Below, in pieces: positions 22,836 to 34,418 of a DNA stretch of 64,000 nucleotides; within the stretch, counting starts at the first letter, position 1, and the number at the start of each line of letters is the position of its first letter. A model generated the notes under the pieces. It was not told the DNA's origin, ran no database searches, and saw nothing but the letters and a program-made list of their open reading frames with translations. The position numbers and the translations under genes were made by a program. Origin of the DNA: Brasenia schreberi (Eukaryota; Streptophyta; Magnoliopsida; Nymphaeales; Cabombaceae); assembly GCA_036023115.1 (NCBI GenBank), contig JAYKKT010000056.1:4277001-4341000 (forward strand), in the 5' to 3' direction.

Positions 22836-23955
22836 TGTAGATGTGAAAATTCTATTCCAGAATCTATGTAGAGACTTAAAACAAGTTTTCAACCTACGTC
22901 ATTTGCGCGAGCATGCCAGCAAGTTTCAATTAAACTAACAAAGTTGTACTTTCTGACTTCGTATAGCGATCGTGTGGAAGCAAGATCTTTTCATCTTCGG
23001 CTTTCTTGAACCGACGCTCAAGGATCAGTCTAGACGCTTTGAGGATTGGTTTAAACCAGGTGTGTGTTTCTAAAATTCACTTTTGAATCAATTTTCATCA
23101 ACCAAAACGTGCACTTGATCTAAGGAATGAAAAACTTTCAAAGCTCTGAAAAACAGAAATTGGTTCTGTTTTCAGAGCTTGTTTACCAATTTTTTTTAAG
23201 TAGCTTCGAATCTCCAAAATTAGTGAAAATTTTAGAGTATGAACAGCAGAATGTGAGATTCTAGAACTATTTTTTATTTTAGTTTCGTGCACTGTGATTT
23301 TACATAATTAAATCTGAGAAATGCCTCTGCTTAGGCGTTCGGAATGTTATGAAATACAAAGCTCTAAAGAAACTTCTGTATTTCGGTGCACAGAGCTCCG
23401 ATTTTTATGAATTTAGTCTTGTTGGAAAGCTATGAATGTCAGATTTCCAATGAGACTAGTTCAACAAATTTGACTAACTGGAGACAAAGTTGTGGAAAGA
23501 TTACCCAACCTTTGTTGCAAGAAACACAGACTATACCGACTTGACTATGAATTTGTCTGATCTTCCTCTATTTTATTTACGTTGCTACACGGCCCTAAAA
23601 TTCTTAACAATTTTATTTGTGTGTGAAGATTCGGTATACAAAATTTCAGATTATTTGGAGAAGAGATTCGGAAATGAAAAATACAACATCAGACATATGC
23701 GGGATGCTGAAAACAAAATTTTAGTTTTTAAAGTATACGTGAATCAATTCATCCGAAATTAGAAGTTAATCACAGCAAATTCAAAGTAAATGACTGAAGA
23801 GAAATGAATTAAAATATGTTTATAGCTTAAGCATAGAGGGGATTAGGAGATATAAAAGGATATAACATATATAGAGGTAGAGAAACTTGAAATGAAACAA
23901 GTAGAATGCGTAAATGTAAAGAATTAAACGGGCAGCATTATTACTCTATTACATC

Positions 23956-24051
23956 ATGGGAGAAGACTAATGCTCCATTAATACAATCCCTTTTGAATTG
24001 AATAAGAAGAATGAGAGATTTAGATCAATAAAGAAGGAGGATGAAACTTAC
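23956..24051 (-). promoter_or_regulatory. Leader block, D 5' LTR
   Basis: Minus-strand GTAAGTTTC (24,046-24,051) followed by GGGATTGTATTAATGGAGC, a partly decayed copy of the shared box. Confidence 0.4.
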
Positions 24052-24078
24052 AATGGCTCAAATGAGCCCCCAAGAGCC

Positions 24079-24088
24079 CCTTTTATAG
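24079..24088 (-). promoter_or_regulatory. TATA box, D 5' LTR
   Basis: CTATAAAAG on the minus strand, placed as in the other family-B LTRs. Confidence 0.6.
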
Positions 24089-25878
24089 GCCTCAAGGGGG
24101 AAGGCCTTGATCCAACTCCCAATGATCCATGGTTGCCCAAGGCTTCACGTGGGCTTGTGGTCCCCTAGGTAAAGGTGAGACCACACGGTATGGGGCAGAC
24201 CTTGTTGCAACCCTTGGCTCATATTGGTGCAGTCGGGTCAGTCCTTAGGTGCGGTCCTCCCTTGGTTCGGCTAGGTGAGTCTTCATTGGTTCTTGGCTAG
24301 GTAGAATCTTCATTGGTCCTTAGCTAGGTGAATCTCGATTTTCTCTTTGAACTTGAGACTTGAATCCTTGACTTGGGTGTAGTCTTGACCCATTTTGATT
24401 TCAACTTGACTTGATCATTTGCCTTGGTCCATTCCTTGCTCCGAGCTTTGTTAGGTTTGGCCTTGAATCATCAGCTTTGCTTTTACCAATTTGTCTTTAT
24501 CTCATGCTTTACTCTCTCTTGGATTTGGTTTGCAGCTTTAACCGTGAATCGGATTTCAATCCTGCACTTGATTTCAGATTCATGGTTTCAAATATTTCTT
24601 TTGATTATTTAAAACCATTTCATTTTGAAATATATTTGAAAACATTGAATTTATTAAAATCATCAAATATTCTTTTCTTTGAAAATAATTGAGTTCGATT
24701 CCTAGTGTTTGTTTGCATGAGCAACCTACTTTTATTCCATGAGTTAGTCTTTTACCGTTTTAACCACTTTACCCCTTTGTTAGGTGTAGGGTTGTAAACA
24801 CCCTACAATCCCATGATTTTCTCAAATACGCTTGGTTTTGCAAAAGCAGCCCCAAAGGGCTATTTTGAGTCTGGAAACCTAGGAGCCTTCCAGACAACCC
24901 TGTACATATGTTGAAACCATATATACGTTTTAAAACTGTATACACATAGTTTTAAACCTTAAAAGGTATTTTGAAACCCCAAAAAGCAGCTTGGCCTGAT
25001 GAAAGCAGGACCGAAGAGGCAAAGACAGCCCGAACCCGGAGCATACTTCAAGCCCGGCACATCAACTCTCATATCAAAATCATCCCCAGATTCTCAGACA
25101 TTCAAGCCCCTGATAACAAAAATTTGCTCGAAATGAACTCCGAAAGGTGAGAAGAAGAGCGGACGACAATGTTGGCCATCCGTTTTGAAACGCCATGAAG
25201 GAATCAGAAAGTCAGATTTGGGCCGGATCTGGACCATATATATCCAGATCCAAACCCAACATGCATTTGGATTTGGATCTGATTTGGATCTTAAGATCCA
25301 AATCCAATATCTACATCCATGGCCCACATCACCTTCTCATAAATGGAGGTGGGGCCCATTGGGTAGAGAGAGAAAAAAGGGGTGATAAAGTATGAGTGAG
25401 AAAGTTGGTAGGTTGACTTTTGGTCAAGGGTGGGTTAACCTTGTGGGTTTAGCCTAGAGTGTGGGTTTAAGCTTGTAACCTAACCTGGGGCTGCACCAAC
25501 TTAGACATGGCTGCAACTGTGTCCATGGACCGGCGCCAAGGGGAGGTTCCTAAAACCTAGCCCTAAGCTAGCCCACCTCACCTAGCCACTCTCCCCTAAA
25601 CCTGACCCAAACCTAGCCACTCTCACCCAAAACCGCCCCAACCTCACCAAGCCAACCTCACCTAGCTAGACCACCTAGACCCTAACTAACTAACTAAACC
25701 TAAACTCACCTTAATACACCTAATTAAACCCCTAACCACTAAGTCCCAGCCCACCTAACCGACCTACCCTAAACCACCAAACAGCAACCCTAACCGACCT
25801 ACCCCAAACCACTCCACATGCCCACCTTATTACAAATATCTAGCCTATACCACCCCAACCGACCCAGCCCTCTTTGGG

Positions 25879-25887
25879 CTATAAAAA
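25879..25887 (+). promoter_or_regulatory. TATA box, LTR A'
   Basis: CTATAAAAA after TCTTTGGG, about 1.1 kb into the LTR. Confidence 0.65.
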
Positions 25888-26465
25888 CCCTCCTCTCTTG
25901 CGGGTTTGGGGCTCTCTTCTTCCACACTCATCCCCCCTCACTCCCTCCAAGCTGCGCCACTTCATCACCCGACTGCCACCTTCCACCTTCGACGAGGAAC
26001 ACCCTTCGGCTGCCACCTTCTTCCACCACCATCCGGCCACCACCTTCATCCACCAGCATCACTGTCATCCACGGTTAGTGCCCCACCTCAACCCCATCTA
26101 GCCTTTCACCCCTTTCTTTTCCAGCTGCACACTCCACCACCCGCCACAATAGCCCAACCTTCTCCCTTACACCCAGCCAACCTGCACCCTACCTCACTAC
26201 CTTCCCTCAATACTAACCACCCTAGCTCCTAGCTGAACCTTCTCCCTTAGTCATCCACCACCTAGCCAACATCCTTAACCTGCCACCACCTAGCCACCAC
26301 CCTTAGCCCGCCGCACTTAGCCACTCCATCCCCCGGCCAGCATCAAGGATTCCACCCAGTTAGCACCCTACCTGCCGCCATCATGCACCCAAGGAGCTCC
26401 CCTTCGACTGTCCAAGGCGACTCACTAGGCCAAAGCCAAGCAAGTTGAACACGGACCAGCTACAC

Positions 26466-26555
26466 GTAAGTGCCTAACTCAGTCCTTGATATGAACTTGC
26501 TTACATTTAATCGAATTTGATACGGGGTTGTAATAATGGAGCGTTGTCTCCCCCG
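26466..26555 (+). promoter_or_regulatory. Leader block, LTR A'
   Basis: CACGTAAGTGCC is followed 58 bases later by GGGGTTGTAATAATGGAGC, TCTCCCCC and a second GGTTGTAATAATG. GGAG and CTCC can pair between the two direct repeats. Confidence 0.55.
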
Positions 26556-26747
26556 GTTGTAATAATGTGGTTTGGCACAACCACACACACATGCACTTGA
26601 GCCATTCCGCTCTTAGCTGCATACCATTTTGACACACACACGGGCCTTAACAGCCCCTAAGATATAGTTATACATATCTATATTCAGCTGCGTGGGTTTT
26701 AACTTAAGTCGTGGGTGTTGTCTTTCAATTCTACACTCACACACATT

Positions 26748-27191
26748 GAGCTTTCGCTCTTACTCCCAAGACCCTAGTAAGGGCCATATTGCAATTTCAT
26801 TTGGGTGTTTTAATTCAAGTTGTGTGCGTGGCATTTCAATTCTACACTCACACACATTGAGCCTTCGCTCTTACTCCCAAGACCCTAGTAAGGGCCATAT
26901 TGCAATTTCATTTGGGTGTTTTAATTCAAGTTGTGTGCGTGGCATTTCAATTCTACACTCACACACATTGAGCCTTCGCTCTTACTCCCAAGACCCTAGT
27001 AAGGGCCATATTGCAATTTCGTTTGGGTGTTTTAATTCAAGTTGTGTGCATGGTCTTTTAATTCCACACTCACACATATTGAGCTTTCGCTCTTACTCCC
27101 AAGACCCTAATAAGGGCCATATTGCAATTCTATTTGGGTTTACATTACAAGTCGTGTGAGTTGTTTTTACATATATATACAACACCCACGC
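26748..27191 (+). repeat. 111-bp tandem repeat in LTR A'
   Basis: Four units with GAGCCTTCGCTCTTACTCCC at 26,748, 26,859, 26,970 and 27,081, each exactly 111 bases apart. Because 111 is a multiple of three, a repetitive open frame spans it; I do not regard this as coding. Confidence 0.9.
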
Positions 27192-27683
27192 ACACGTTGG
27201 CGACCTTCGGGCCTATATATATTATAAGTATTTCCCTTCCGCTATGTCTTTAAGATTTGGATTTTAAGGTTCAGCTGTGTGAGTAGCCTTTCCATATATA
27301 CATGACACACACTTGCACAATTGAGCCTTTCCGCTCTTAAGATATAGCCATATTTCCCTTTTGCAATTTACATTAAGTCATTTCCCTTAAGCATTGTCTT
27401 TCAATTCGGGTTTTCCCTTTGGAGTTGTGTGAGTTTGCATTGCATATTCGCCATACCACGAGTTAGGATGCATATTGCATCAAAGCAAGCCCCACACTCC
27501 CGTGCAAAAAATCACCCAACTTAGGTCACTTGCACACACACCTAGTTGGCCCTAAAAAAACATAAAAAGAAAGACATAGGCACGTGCCAATCTCACGTGA
27601 AATAAAAACTTGCAATCATACAAACAAAGCCCAAACACTTCGGGTATTTTTCAAAGAGGTTTGTTTTAAAAGACTTTGCCAAC

Positions 27684-27804
27684 CGTACAGACTGACCCTT
27701 GCGCATCGGTGCAAGAAGGTCTGCGACGAAAAGAGCTCACTTGCTCACAGTCGCCCCGATAGAGTCAGATTTCAAAACTTACTTCGCGAGTTTGAGTAAG
27801 CTAG
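27684..27804 (+). other. U5 stem-loop pair, LTR A'
   Basis: Hairpin 1 (27,684-27,727) pairs CGT and CAGAC with GTCTG and ACG. Its inner stem is CTTGC/GCAAG where other families have CTTGA/TCAAG. Hairpin 2 (27,785-27,803) is decayed in one arm. Confidence 0.65.
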
Positions 27805-28089
27805 CTGGTAGGCCCTTGTTTATAAAAATGATTTAGACAGACGAAAAGGTTCACTTGAGGCCTAAGAACCAGAAGTGGAAATTTTCCGTGTCTACAAGGG
27901 TATCAGACCACTTTAACTCTTTCGATGGGTATTGGGTCTCGAACCACTTTAACCCTTGGGTGTAGGGTTTCAGACCGCTTTAATCCTTTGATAGGTGTAG
28001 GGTTCCAAAGTAGGACTATTCTCAATCGGGTGAGTTTTTGAGGTTTAATTTGATTTGAATTTCAAGGTTTTTAGTTAATTTCTACTTTT

Positions 28090-28941
28090 GTGCATGCATC
28101 ATATTCTGGCTTCACTACTTGTCACACACCACCTTCTCTCATCATTTACAAAAAAGTCTCCCAAGTAGTGATCCGGGGAGCGCTTAGAGTCCCGCCCCCG
28201 GCTAGAGCCGTTTTAGAAATTGTGGGTGATCCAAAGCACACAAATAGAGCCAACTTAGGAGCGAGCCTTAGGCAAAGTGTGGGGGAGGTGACCAGGTCCA
28301 GAAGGATCTATCAACCCCCACATCTAGAAAATGCTAAAAAAGTGGTCAGTGTTCCTGACCCTTCAAAAGCATGTATTCCTAAGGTTTTGCAAATCACAGA
28401 CAAAGGTAAAAACGTTTTAACCTCATATGATTTTGAAAATCATCTTTCTCAGATCCCGATAAACATGTCCATCCTAGAGTTTATACAAACCTCACCTAGG
28501 CATAGACTAGTTTTAGAAAAAATCCTAGAGAGAGCCAAGGTTAACTCGAGTATAACTCTTGAGTCCCTGTCATTCCTAGTTGCACCCATCTGTGGAAAAA
28601 CGCCAATTGTGTTTTCGGAAGACAAAATCGAAAGACCATATGAAACCCACAATCAAGCCCTGCATATCAAGGTGGTATTGAATCACTATCCTCTAGACAG
28701 GTGCTTGGTTGATGGGGGAGGAGGTCTCAACATCCTTCCGCTACACATGGCATGTCAAATTGGAGTCACCATGACTTATGTAAACCCGAGCCCCATTGTT
28801 ATCATTGGATACGATGGGAATGCATCGAAACCTATGGCAGCCATAGAGTTACCCATGGAAATTAGGGGAATAACCCACGCAGGGGTGTTCCATGTCTTAG
28901 ACATACACCCCCACTACAACCTACTTCTGGGAAGACCCTGA
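28090..28941 (+). pseudogene. Aspartic protease and upstream linker of P
   Basis: The 283-aa frame begins within the linker (CHTPPSLIIYKKVSQ, RGALRVPPPARAVLE, RRIYQPPHL). The protease domain starts near residue 180: ERPYETHNQALHIKVVLN, the active-site segment CLVDGGGGLNIL (Asp-Gly-Gly in place of the usual Asp-Ser/Thr-Gly), IVIIGYDGN, and HVLDIHPHYNLLLGRP. The stop TGA at 28,939 falls where B1 has Trp (GRPWI), so the domain is cut at its conserved end by a G-to-A change. True translation start unknown. Confidence 0.8.
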
Positions 28942-29149
28942 CAGCCTTCGTTCTGTGTCATCCACCTTCCATAGGTGTGTAAAAATCCCCCACGAGAATC
29001 AAATCATGATAATTCTGGGCGAAAGCCATCCATGGCTAAGGGGAGTTCAAAACTTCCCTTGCTTGTCAAGTGAAAAGGCCTACGGGACCAACCCCGTCAA
29101 ATCCATGGACGAATCATACAAATTCATCCCCTAAAACCCTAGGGCAGTC

Positions 29150-29548
29150 GTGTACGTCAAGGGGCAGCCCAAAGCTGGCCCACCAAAAGTCGTGACTATC
29201 CTAGGCAAATCCAAACTCCCTACATTTCCAAAAACCCTAAACAGAAAACCCTTCGACAATGCCATGGATGACAGCAAGTTCCAAGGTCATCCTTTGTACA
29301 AAGAGTTTTCTAAAATAATAAAACCTTGGAACATGCTGCTCAACATGGGCTACATGCCCTTTCAGAGTTTAGGGAACAAAAACAATGGGCGTCTAGAGCC
29401 TGCCTTCCCAAACCCAAATCCATATAGGTATGGGATAGGCTATATTCCCACCATACCCCAGAACCACCACCTACGACCACTTGGGTCAAGGGTGCCCTGA
29501 AGCCTGCTAAAACCGAGACCTACGGCTTAGATCTCTTGTTTAGAGTTT
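29150..29548 (+). pseudogene. G-patch-like domain of P
   Basis: The frame 29,150-29,500 has DDSKFQGHPLYKEFSK, then KPWNMLLNMGYMPFQSLG and GRLEPAFP. Past a frameshift near 29,480 the nucleotides still encode WVKGAL and YGLDLLFRV before a TGA near 29,548, as in B1. The region between 28,942 and 29,149 is decayed coding sequence. Confidence 0.65.
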
Positions 29549-29558
29549 GATTCATGGC

Positions 29559-29571
29559 GTTTTTTTTGTAG
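29559..29571 (+). promoter_or_regulatory. Putative 3' splice site, element P
   Basis: GTTTTTTTTGTAG followed by GTATGATGGAAGGCCC, 12 bases after the G-patch stop region. It matches the sites in D and C. It would join the protease/G-patch frame to the RT frame if an intron is used, as reported for Ogre elements. Confidence 0.45.
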
Positions 29572-30702
29572 GTATGATGGAAGGCCCTTCTTTTACCAAA
29601 AAGCCAAAAAATTATAAATTTTCAAAAACCCAAAAACATTGGAAAATTGTGAAAATACCAAAAAATCATGTACATACCAGCTCCTGGTAGAAATTTGGAA
29701 AAAGCTAAGGTATTTGAAGAAAAAATCGTCTTCATAAAAGGACCAAAATCTTCAAAACCTATAGAAATTCCAAAACCAAAACCAGGTGTTTGTAAAAAGT
29801 ATGCATCAAATCCAAATTCCCTAAGATTCAAAATTCTCGAGAATGATCAAAGCACGGAGGAGGATCCCCTTCTCCCTGAAGAGGATCAAACCTCCGAGCT
29901 TCCCGAGTTTAACAAAATTCTCGATTTAGAAAAACCTTTGAATCCCGTAGGAGGGGATTTCATAAAAGTTAACCTAGGGAGTGAAGTAAAACCAAAACGT
30001 GTTAAGAAAGGCACATGTCTACATGAGCTTGAGAAAGCATCATTCATTGCATTCCTGAAAGCCTACATAGATGTTTTCGCATGGACATACGAAGACATGC
30101 TGGGTCTAGACCCAAGAATCGTAGAGCATTGTCCTCCCCTAGATTCAGAGTCAAAACCCATGAAACAAAAGCTTAGAAAGATCCATCCGAACGTACACTC
30201 TCAAGTGAAAGAGGGTTTAGAAGATCTGCTTAAAGCTGGTTTTATAAAACCCATTAAGTATTCTGATTGACTTTCAAACATTGTTGTAGTTCGAAAATTT
30301 AATGAGAAAATTCGAATTTGCATCGATTTCAGAAATCTGAACAAAGCCACTCCAAAGGATAACTACCCTTTGCCAAACATTGATTTGATAGTCGATAGCG
30401 CTGCAAATCATGAAATGTTTTCCTTTATGGATGGCTACTCGGGTTATAACCAAATCAAGTTAGCCCCAAGAGATCAGGCTAAAAGTGCTTTTACCACACC
30501 CTGGGGCACATACTGCTACACAGTCATGCCCTTTGGTTTGAAAAATGCCGGCGCCACATACCAAAGAGCCATGACTACGATCTTTCACGATCAAATTCAT
30601 GAGCTCTTAGGAGTGTATGTGGATGATCTCTTGGTGAAATCAAAACCCCGATGCACACACATCGAATCTTTGCAAAAGGTTTTCGAAAGATTGAGGCTTT
30701 AA
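29572..30702 (+). pseudogene. Reverse transcriptase of P
   Basis: Main frame from 29,668 with FAWTYEDMLGLDPRIVEH, KQKLRKIHP, GLEDLLKAGFIKPIKYSD, then a TGA at 30,268 where B1 has Trp. The same frame continues with IRICIDFRNLNKATPKDNYP, FSFMDGYSGYNQIKLAP, FGLKNAGATYQRAMT and the catalytic YVDD at 30,616-30,627. It runs to 30,702, where a one-base deletion shifts the frame. Residue order and spacing are those of Ty3/gypsy RT. Copies RNA into DNA in the cytoplasmic particle. Confidence 0.9.
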
Positions 30703-31256
30703 AAAGGAAACTAAACCCTCAAAAGTGTGTCTTCGGAGTGGAATCGGGTATGGTTTTAGGCTTTATGGTAAGCCAAAGGGGCATTGAAGTCGACCCCTCT
30801 AAGTGTCGAGCCATCATAGACATGCCTCCACCGTCCAACTTGACCCAGATCCGATGCCTCCAAGGTCGCCTCCAATCGATTAGAAGTTTTATTTCAAACC
30901 TTGCAACAAGATGCGAACCTTTCAACAAGCTTTTAAGAAAAGGGGTGAAATTTGTATGGAACGACGATTGCCAAAAAGCTTTCGAAAGATTAAAAGCGTA
31001 TTTGGTTAATCCTCCGATTTTACACCCTCCAAAGCAAGGAAAACCACTTTTACTTTACATTTCTATGCATACGAATGCCTTGGGTGCTTTGTTAGCTCAA
31101 TATGAGGATGATACCCATAAAGAGTATGCTATTTACTACATTTCAAAAACTCTATTGGCTTATGAAAGAAACTATCAAACCAAGGAGAAAACGTGCTTGG
31201 CCTTGGTATGGGCCTGCCAGAAATTTCGACATTACTTCCTAGATCATGAGATCTAG
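30651..31256 (+). pseudogene. RT thumb and RNase H of P
   Basis: A new frame carries the polyprotein on: PQKCVFGVESGMVLGFMVSQ, EVDPSKCRAIIDMPPP and LQGRLQSIRSFISNLATRCE (thumb), then the RNase H with LLLYISMHTNALGALLAQYE, YYISKTLLAYERNY and ACQKFRHYFLDHEI, ending at a TAG. The frame overlaps the previous one because of the single-base deletion near 30,695. Confidence 0.85.
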
Positions 31257-31507
31257 ATATTGTCTAGGCTTGATCCAATTAAGCATTTGTTTGAAAAACC
31301 TATCCTCACGGCTGGCTGGGTAAATGGCAGCTCCTCTTAATGGAGTATGACCTAAAATTCCACCATCAAACCTCCATTAAGGGGCAAGCCCTAGCTGATT
31401 ATGTGGCTGATTTCCCCTTAGAGGATTCATATCTCATACTTGATGAAATGCCCAACGAGGGCATCTATCTAAACCAATTTCAAAACATATTTTAGCAAAC
31501 TGTTTAA
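31257..31507 (+). pseudogene. RNase H-aRNH connector of P
   Basis: Frameshifted. One frame still encodes WQLLLMEYDLKFHHQTSIKG and ALADYVADFPLEDSY, equal to the connector in B1 at 11,366. No catalytic residues are expected here. Confidence 0.6.
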
Positions 31508-32095
31508 ATGAAAACCAAGTGTGGAAGATGCACTTCGATGGGGCAAGAAATCAAAGAAGGGCTGGTGCCCGAAAAGGGAGAAATCCCCATTGCTATTCGC
31601 CTAGATTTTGAATGTTCTAACAATACATTCGAGTATGAAGCACTCATACAGGGCTTGAAAATTTCGAAAACTCTAGAGGCATCATGCATTGAAGTCTTTG
31701 GAGACTCTTTACTTGTCATAAACCAAGTGTTGAAAATTTGGCAAGTCAAAAATGAAAAACTTCTTCCATACCACGAATTGGCCACCAAACTGATCGATTC
31801 GTTCAAATCATGTACACTCACACACGTAGGAAGAGAGGACAATGGCATAACAGATGCCCTCTCATCTTTAGGCTCAGCCCTAAGGGTTGATCCCACCTTG
31901 GGAACTCAATCCTTAGAAATATGGCACTCACCCACTCCATCCATTCACGATTTGGAGATTTGCCAAAACAACCAAACTTCTACTGAAAAGCCCAAGTTTC
32001 AAGACATTAAAGATTTCTTAGAAAACAGAGGATTTTCAGAATTCGTTTCGTCTAAAACAAAGCTTTCATTCGAAAGATTTCAACCCGATACATAA
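31508..32095 (+). pseudogene. Archaeal-type RNase H (aRNH) of P
   Basis: The 195-aa frame has LDFECSNNTFEYEALIQGLK (acidic Glu), EVFGDSLLVINQV (Asp) and THVGREDNGITDALSSLGS (Asp). The first Asp lies upstream in HFDGA, read in a different frame at about 31,530; a short deletion near 31,560 separates them. A second RNase H of this type after the connector is the hallmark of the Tat lineage. The tail (KFQDIKDFLENRGFSEF) links to integrase. Confidence 0.8.
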
Positions 32096-32097
32096 TT

Positions 32098-33240
32098 TTG
32101 GGAGGGATTCTTTATAAAAAGAGTTTCACTGGCATCTTATTGAGGTGTGTAGAACTTGAGGAGGCTAGGATGATAATGCATGAATTCCACGATGGAGAAT
32201 GTGGAGGACATGTAAATGCAAACATGATGGCAATGAAAATACTTAGAGCCGGTTTCTTTTGGTCCACTCTAAAGCAAGATTGTCATGATCATGTTATGAA
32301 GTGTCACCCATGTCAAGTGCATGGACACGCCATTCATATCCCATCATTAACCTTGCATTCCGTGGTCAGCCCATGACCATTCACCATGTGGGCGTTTGAC
32401 ATCATATGACCAATTTTTCCAAATGCATCAAACGGACATAGGTTTATCCTAGCAGCCACCGAGTATTTTTCTAAATGGGTTGAAGCTGCCTCCCTGACTA
32501 ATGTCCAGGGGCAACATGTAGTGGCATTCATTAAGAAAAATATCTTGGCTCGATTTGGAGTTCCAAGAGACCTAGTGTCTGATAATGGCACCCCCTTCAA
32601 GAATGCGAGGATGGAAAAGTAATGTAACACTTATGGCATAACTCACCACTTCTCATTGCCCTACTACCCTCAAGGCAACGGCCAAGCCGAAGCCACCAAC
32701 AAGACTCTCATAAACATTATTGAGAAAACCTTAGAGAAGGGTAGGACGTGGCATGAGAAGTTGGATAAAGCCTTATGGGCTTATAGGACTTCCATCCGAA
32801 CTCCCACAAATGCCATGCCATTTGAGTTGGTCTATGGTACAAACGCCATTCTCCCCATTCATACCAAACTACATTCATTCCATACATCACTTGCACTCGA
32901 CCTCCCCCTAGAGACGTTTCAATATACTAGAATGGCCGAGCTTGATTTATTAGATGAAAGAAGGCTCCTTGCTATGGATCATGCACATGCATACCGGCAA
33001 AGGATAGCCCGACATTATGAGAAGCATATGAAACCTCGCCACTTCGAAGTGGGAGACCTTGTATTGAAGATCATCCACCATCGTGGCCCACATCTACTTG
33101 GAAAGTGGCGGCCCAAGTGGGATACTCCTTATGTTGTACGTGGAACCACCACGAACAATGCATACTGGTTAATCGATGTTGAGGGTAGGAATTTAGCAGA
33201 CCCTATGAATGCCCAATATTTGAAAAAATACCATGTGTAA
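32098..33240 (+). pseudogene. Integrase of P
   Basis: The zinc-binding domain (32,098-32,376) has MHEFHDGECGGHVNANMMAM and CHPCQ (His-His-Cys-Cys). Then TGA replaces Trp at 32,374 and another TGA follows FDII near 32,407. The core has D in WAFDII, FSKWVEAASLTNVQGQHVV, D in LVSDNGTPF and E in QAEATNK, with a TAA after RMEK at about 32,621. The C-terminal frame (32,656-33,240, 194 aa) is intact: YRQRIARHYEKHMKPRHFEV, GDLVLKIIHHRGPH, GRNLADPMNAQYLKKYHV, then TAA. Confidence 0.9.
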
Positions 33241-34418
33241 GGTCTAAGCTAAACCCTCTTATGAAAAATGTTTTGAGGAAATCTCCTTTGAAACTTCGTG
33301 AGTGAGGATCAAAGTCGATCGTGTGACCTTGAATGAGAGAATCGATGCTTGTGAAAAAGCGAAGTTTTCAAAAACAGATGAGTTACATTTCAAAAACCTT
33401 CAATCGTACAAAGGAAGGCCTTGTTCAATATAGCAAAATACTTGCAAGTAGTATGTGCTATTTCTAAATAGGCCGATCTGGGATTAATCGAGTAGATCAC
33501 TGGGATAAGTCTTTCCCCTCTTCTCTTCTCTTCCCCAAAAGGAAAATTTGGCAAAAAGCAAAAAGGGAAATCCCTACAAAAGTCGTTTTCCAAAGGAAAG
33601 CAGAATTGAAAAGAAAAAAAATTGTTTCTTCCATGGAAAAGAGGGAACAAAGAAAAAATACTCCCAAAGGGAGACCCTCTATGAAAAAAGAAAAGTCGCC
33701 AAAAGCTCAAAAGAGCAGTTTTCTGCCCCTTTGCCTCAATCCACGGGACGCTCCAGAAGGAACCGTGGTAACTCTTTCCCCATCCCTGCGACTTATCCCA
33801 AGTGAAGAAAGGTTCATTTCAAGGAGTCCTAAAGTAAAAATAGGATCTGCTTACTTGAATCTCATTTTCTTTGAGAATTAGACCTTGTTGGGTAAGGCGT
33901 AGAAATTTTGAAATGCTGCTTGATTTTCTTATAAAACCTCCGCTAGATTAGCGAGTGTTAAGACTCAAGTAAAGGGAAACACGAGATGGTTAAAATCCTT
34001 AGGATTGAAGCTAAAAGGGTTTTTCCTCTCTCTTAAAAACGAATTGATAAAAAAACCCTGAACATCGAGCAACATAAGACCAACTCACTTGATGCAGCAA
34101 GTCTTCATAAGACTCCCAAGTTCGACCATTCCTTTAAGTCTCTAGAAAACCATACTTTCTAGCATATCATTCCATGTCATTCACTTGTATGTGCACGCAT
34201 GGACATCAAATACATGACCCCAATTAGGACTAGAACCGTATTAGGAAAAGTCCCCTTTGGCAAAAATCCCCTCTTACCGGGCACAAAGAAAAAGTTTTTC
34301 TCAAAACTGGGACGATCCCATATTCTCGAGGACGAATCCAGGGAGAAAGCAAAAATGAGTGTTGCCTTCTTTGCCATTATCCAAATAAATTTTTGGATAA
34401 ATTTTTATTTGGATAATG
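33241..34418 (+). other. 3' non-coding spacer of P
   Basis: About 1.2 kb between the integrase stop and the polypurine tract, in the reverse sense of the spacers in the minus-strand copies. K/R-rich frames around 33,548-33,881 are chance frames in the purine-rich repeat region. Confidence 0.65.

Larger units (their letters stand above)
22836..24717 (-). mobile_element. 5' LTR of outer element D, family B
   Basis: About 1,880 bp from TGTAGATGTGAAAATTC to a TTTGCA end near 24,717. It is shorter and more diverged than other family-B LTRs. Hairpin 1 (22,992-23,036) keeps the inner CTTGA..TCAAG but its outer stem is decayed. The exact right end is uncertain. Confidence 0.7.
24793..27896 (+). mobile_element. 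Solo LTR A', plus strand
   Basis: A 3,104-bp LTR from TGTAAACACC to GTGTCTACA. AGGGT flanks both sides (24,788-24,792 and 27,897-27,901). Its layout is that of family A (TATA box, C-rich leader, poly(A)-like box, minisatellite, U5 hairpins), but the sequence is well diverged, so I call it A'. It is not the partner of the P 3' LTR at 34,434: the duplication shows it inserted alone and the two LTRs differ strongly. Confidence 0.9.
24755..28015 (+). repeat. 35-bp tandem array split by solo LTR A'
   Basis: Units of 33-36 bases with ACCACTTTAACCCTTTG followed by GGTGTAGGGT. One unit and a part lie before the LTR (24,755-24,792), the others after it (27,897-28,015). The LTR inserted at AGGGT inside the array. 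Confidence 0.75.

Noticed and set aside
26692..27159. 155-residue repetitive frame in LTR A'
   Set aside because: It comes from a 111-bp repeat, a multiple of three. Related minisatellites in other LTRs have periods of 107 and 110 and no frame.
27898..27910. GGGTATCAGACCA after LTR A' as a tRNA-Met primer-binding site
   Set aside because: The LTR is flanked by AGGGT on both sides and the motif is one unit of the 35-bp array that also lies left of the LTR, so this is target sequence.
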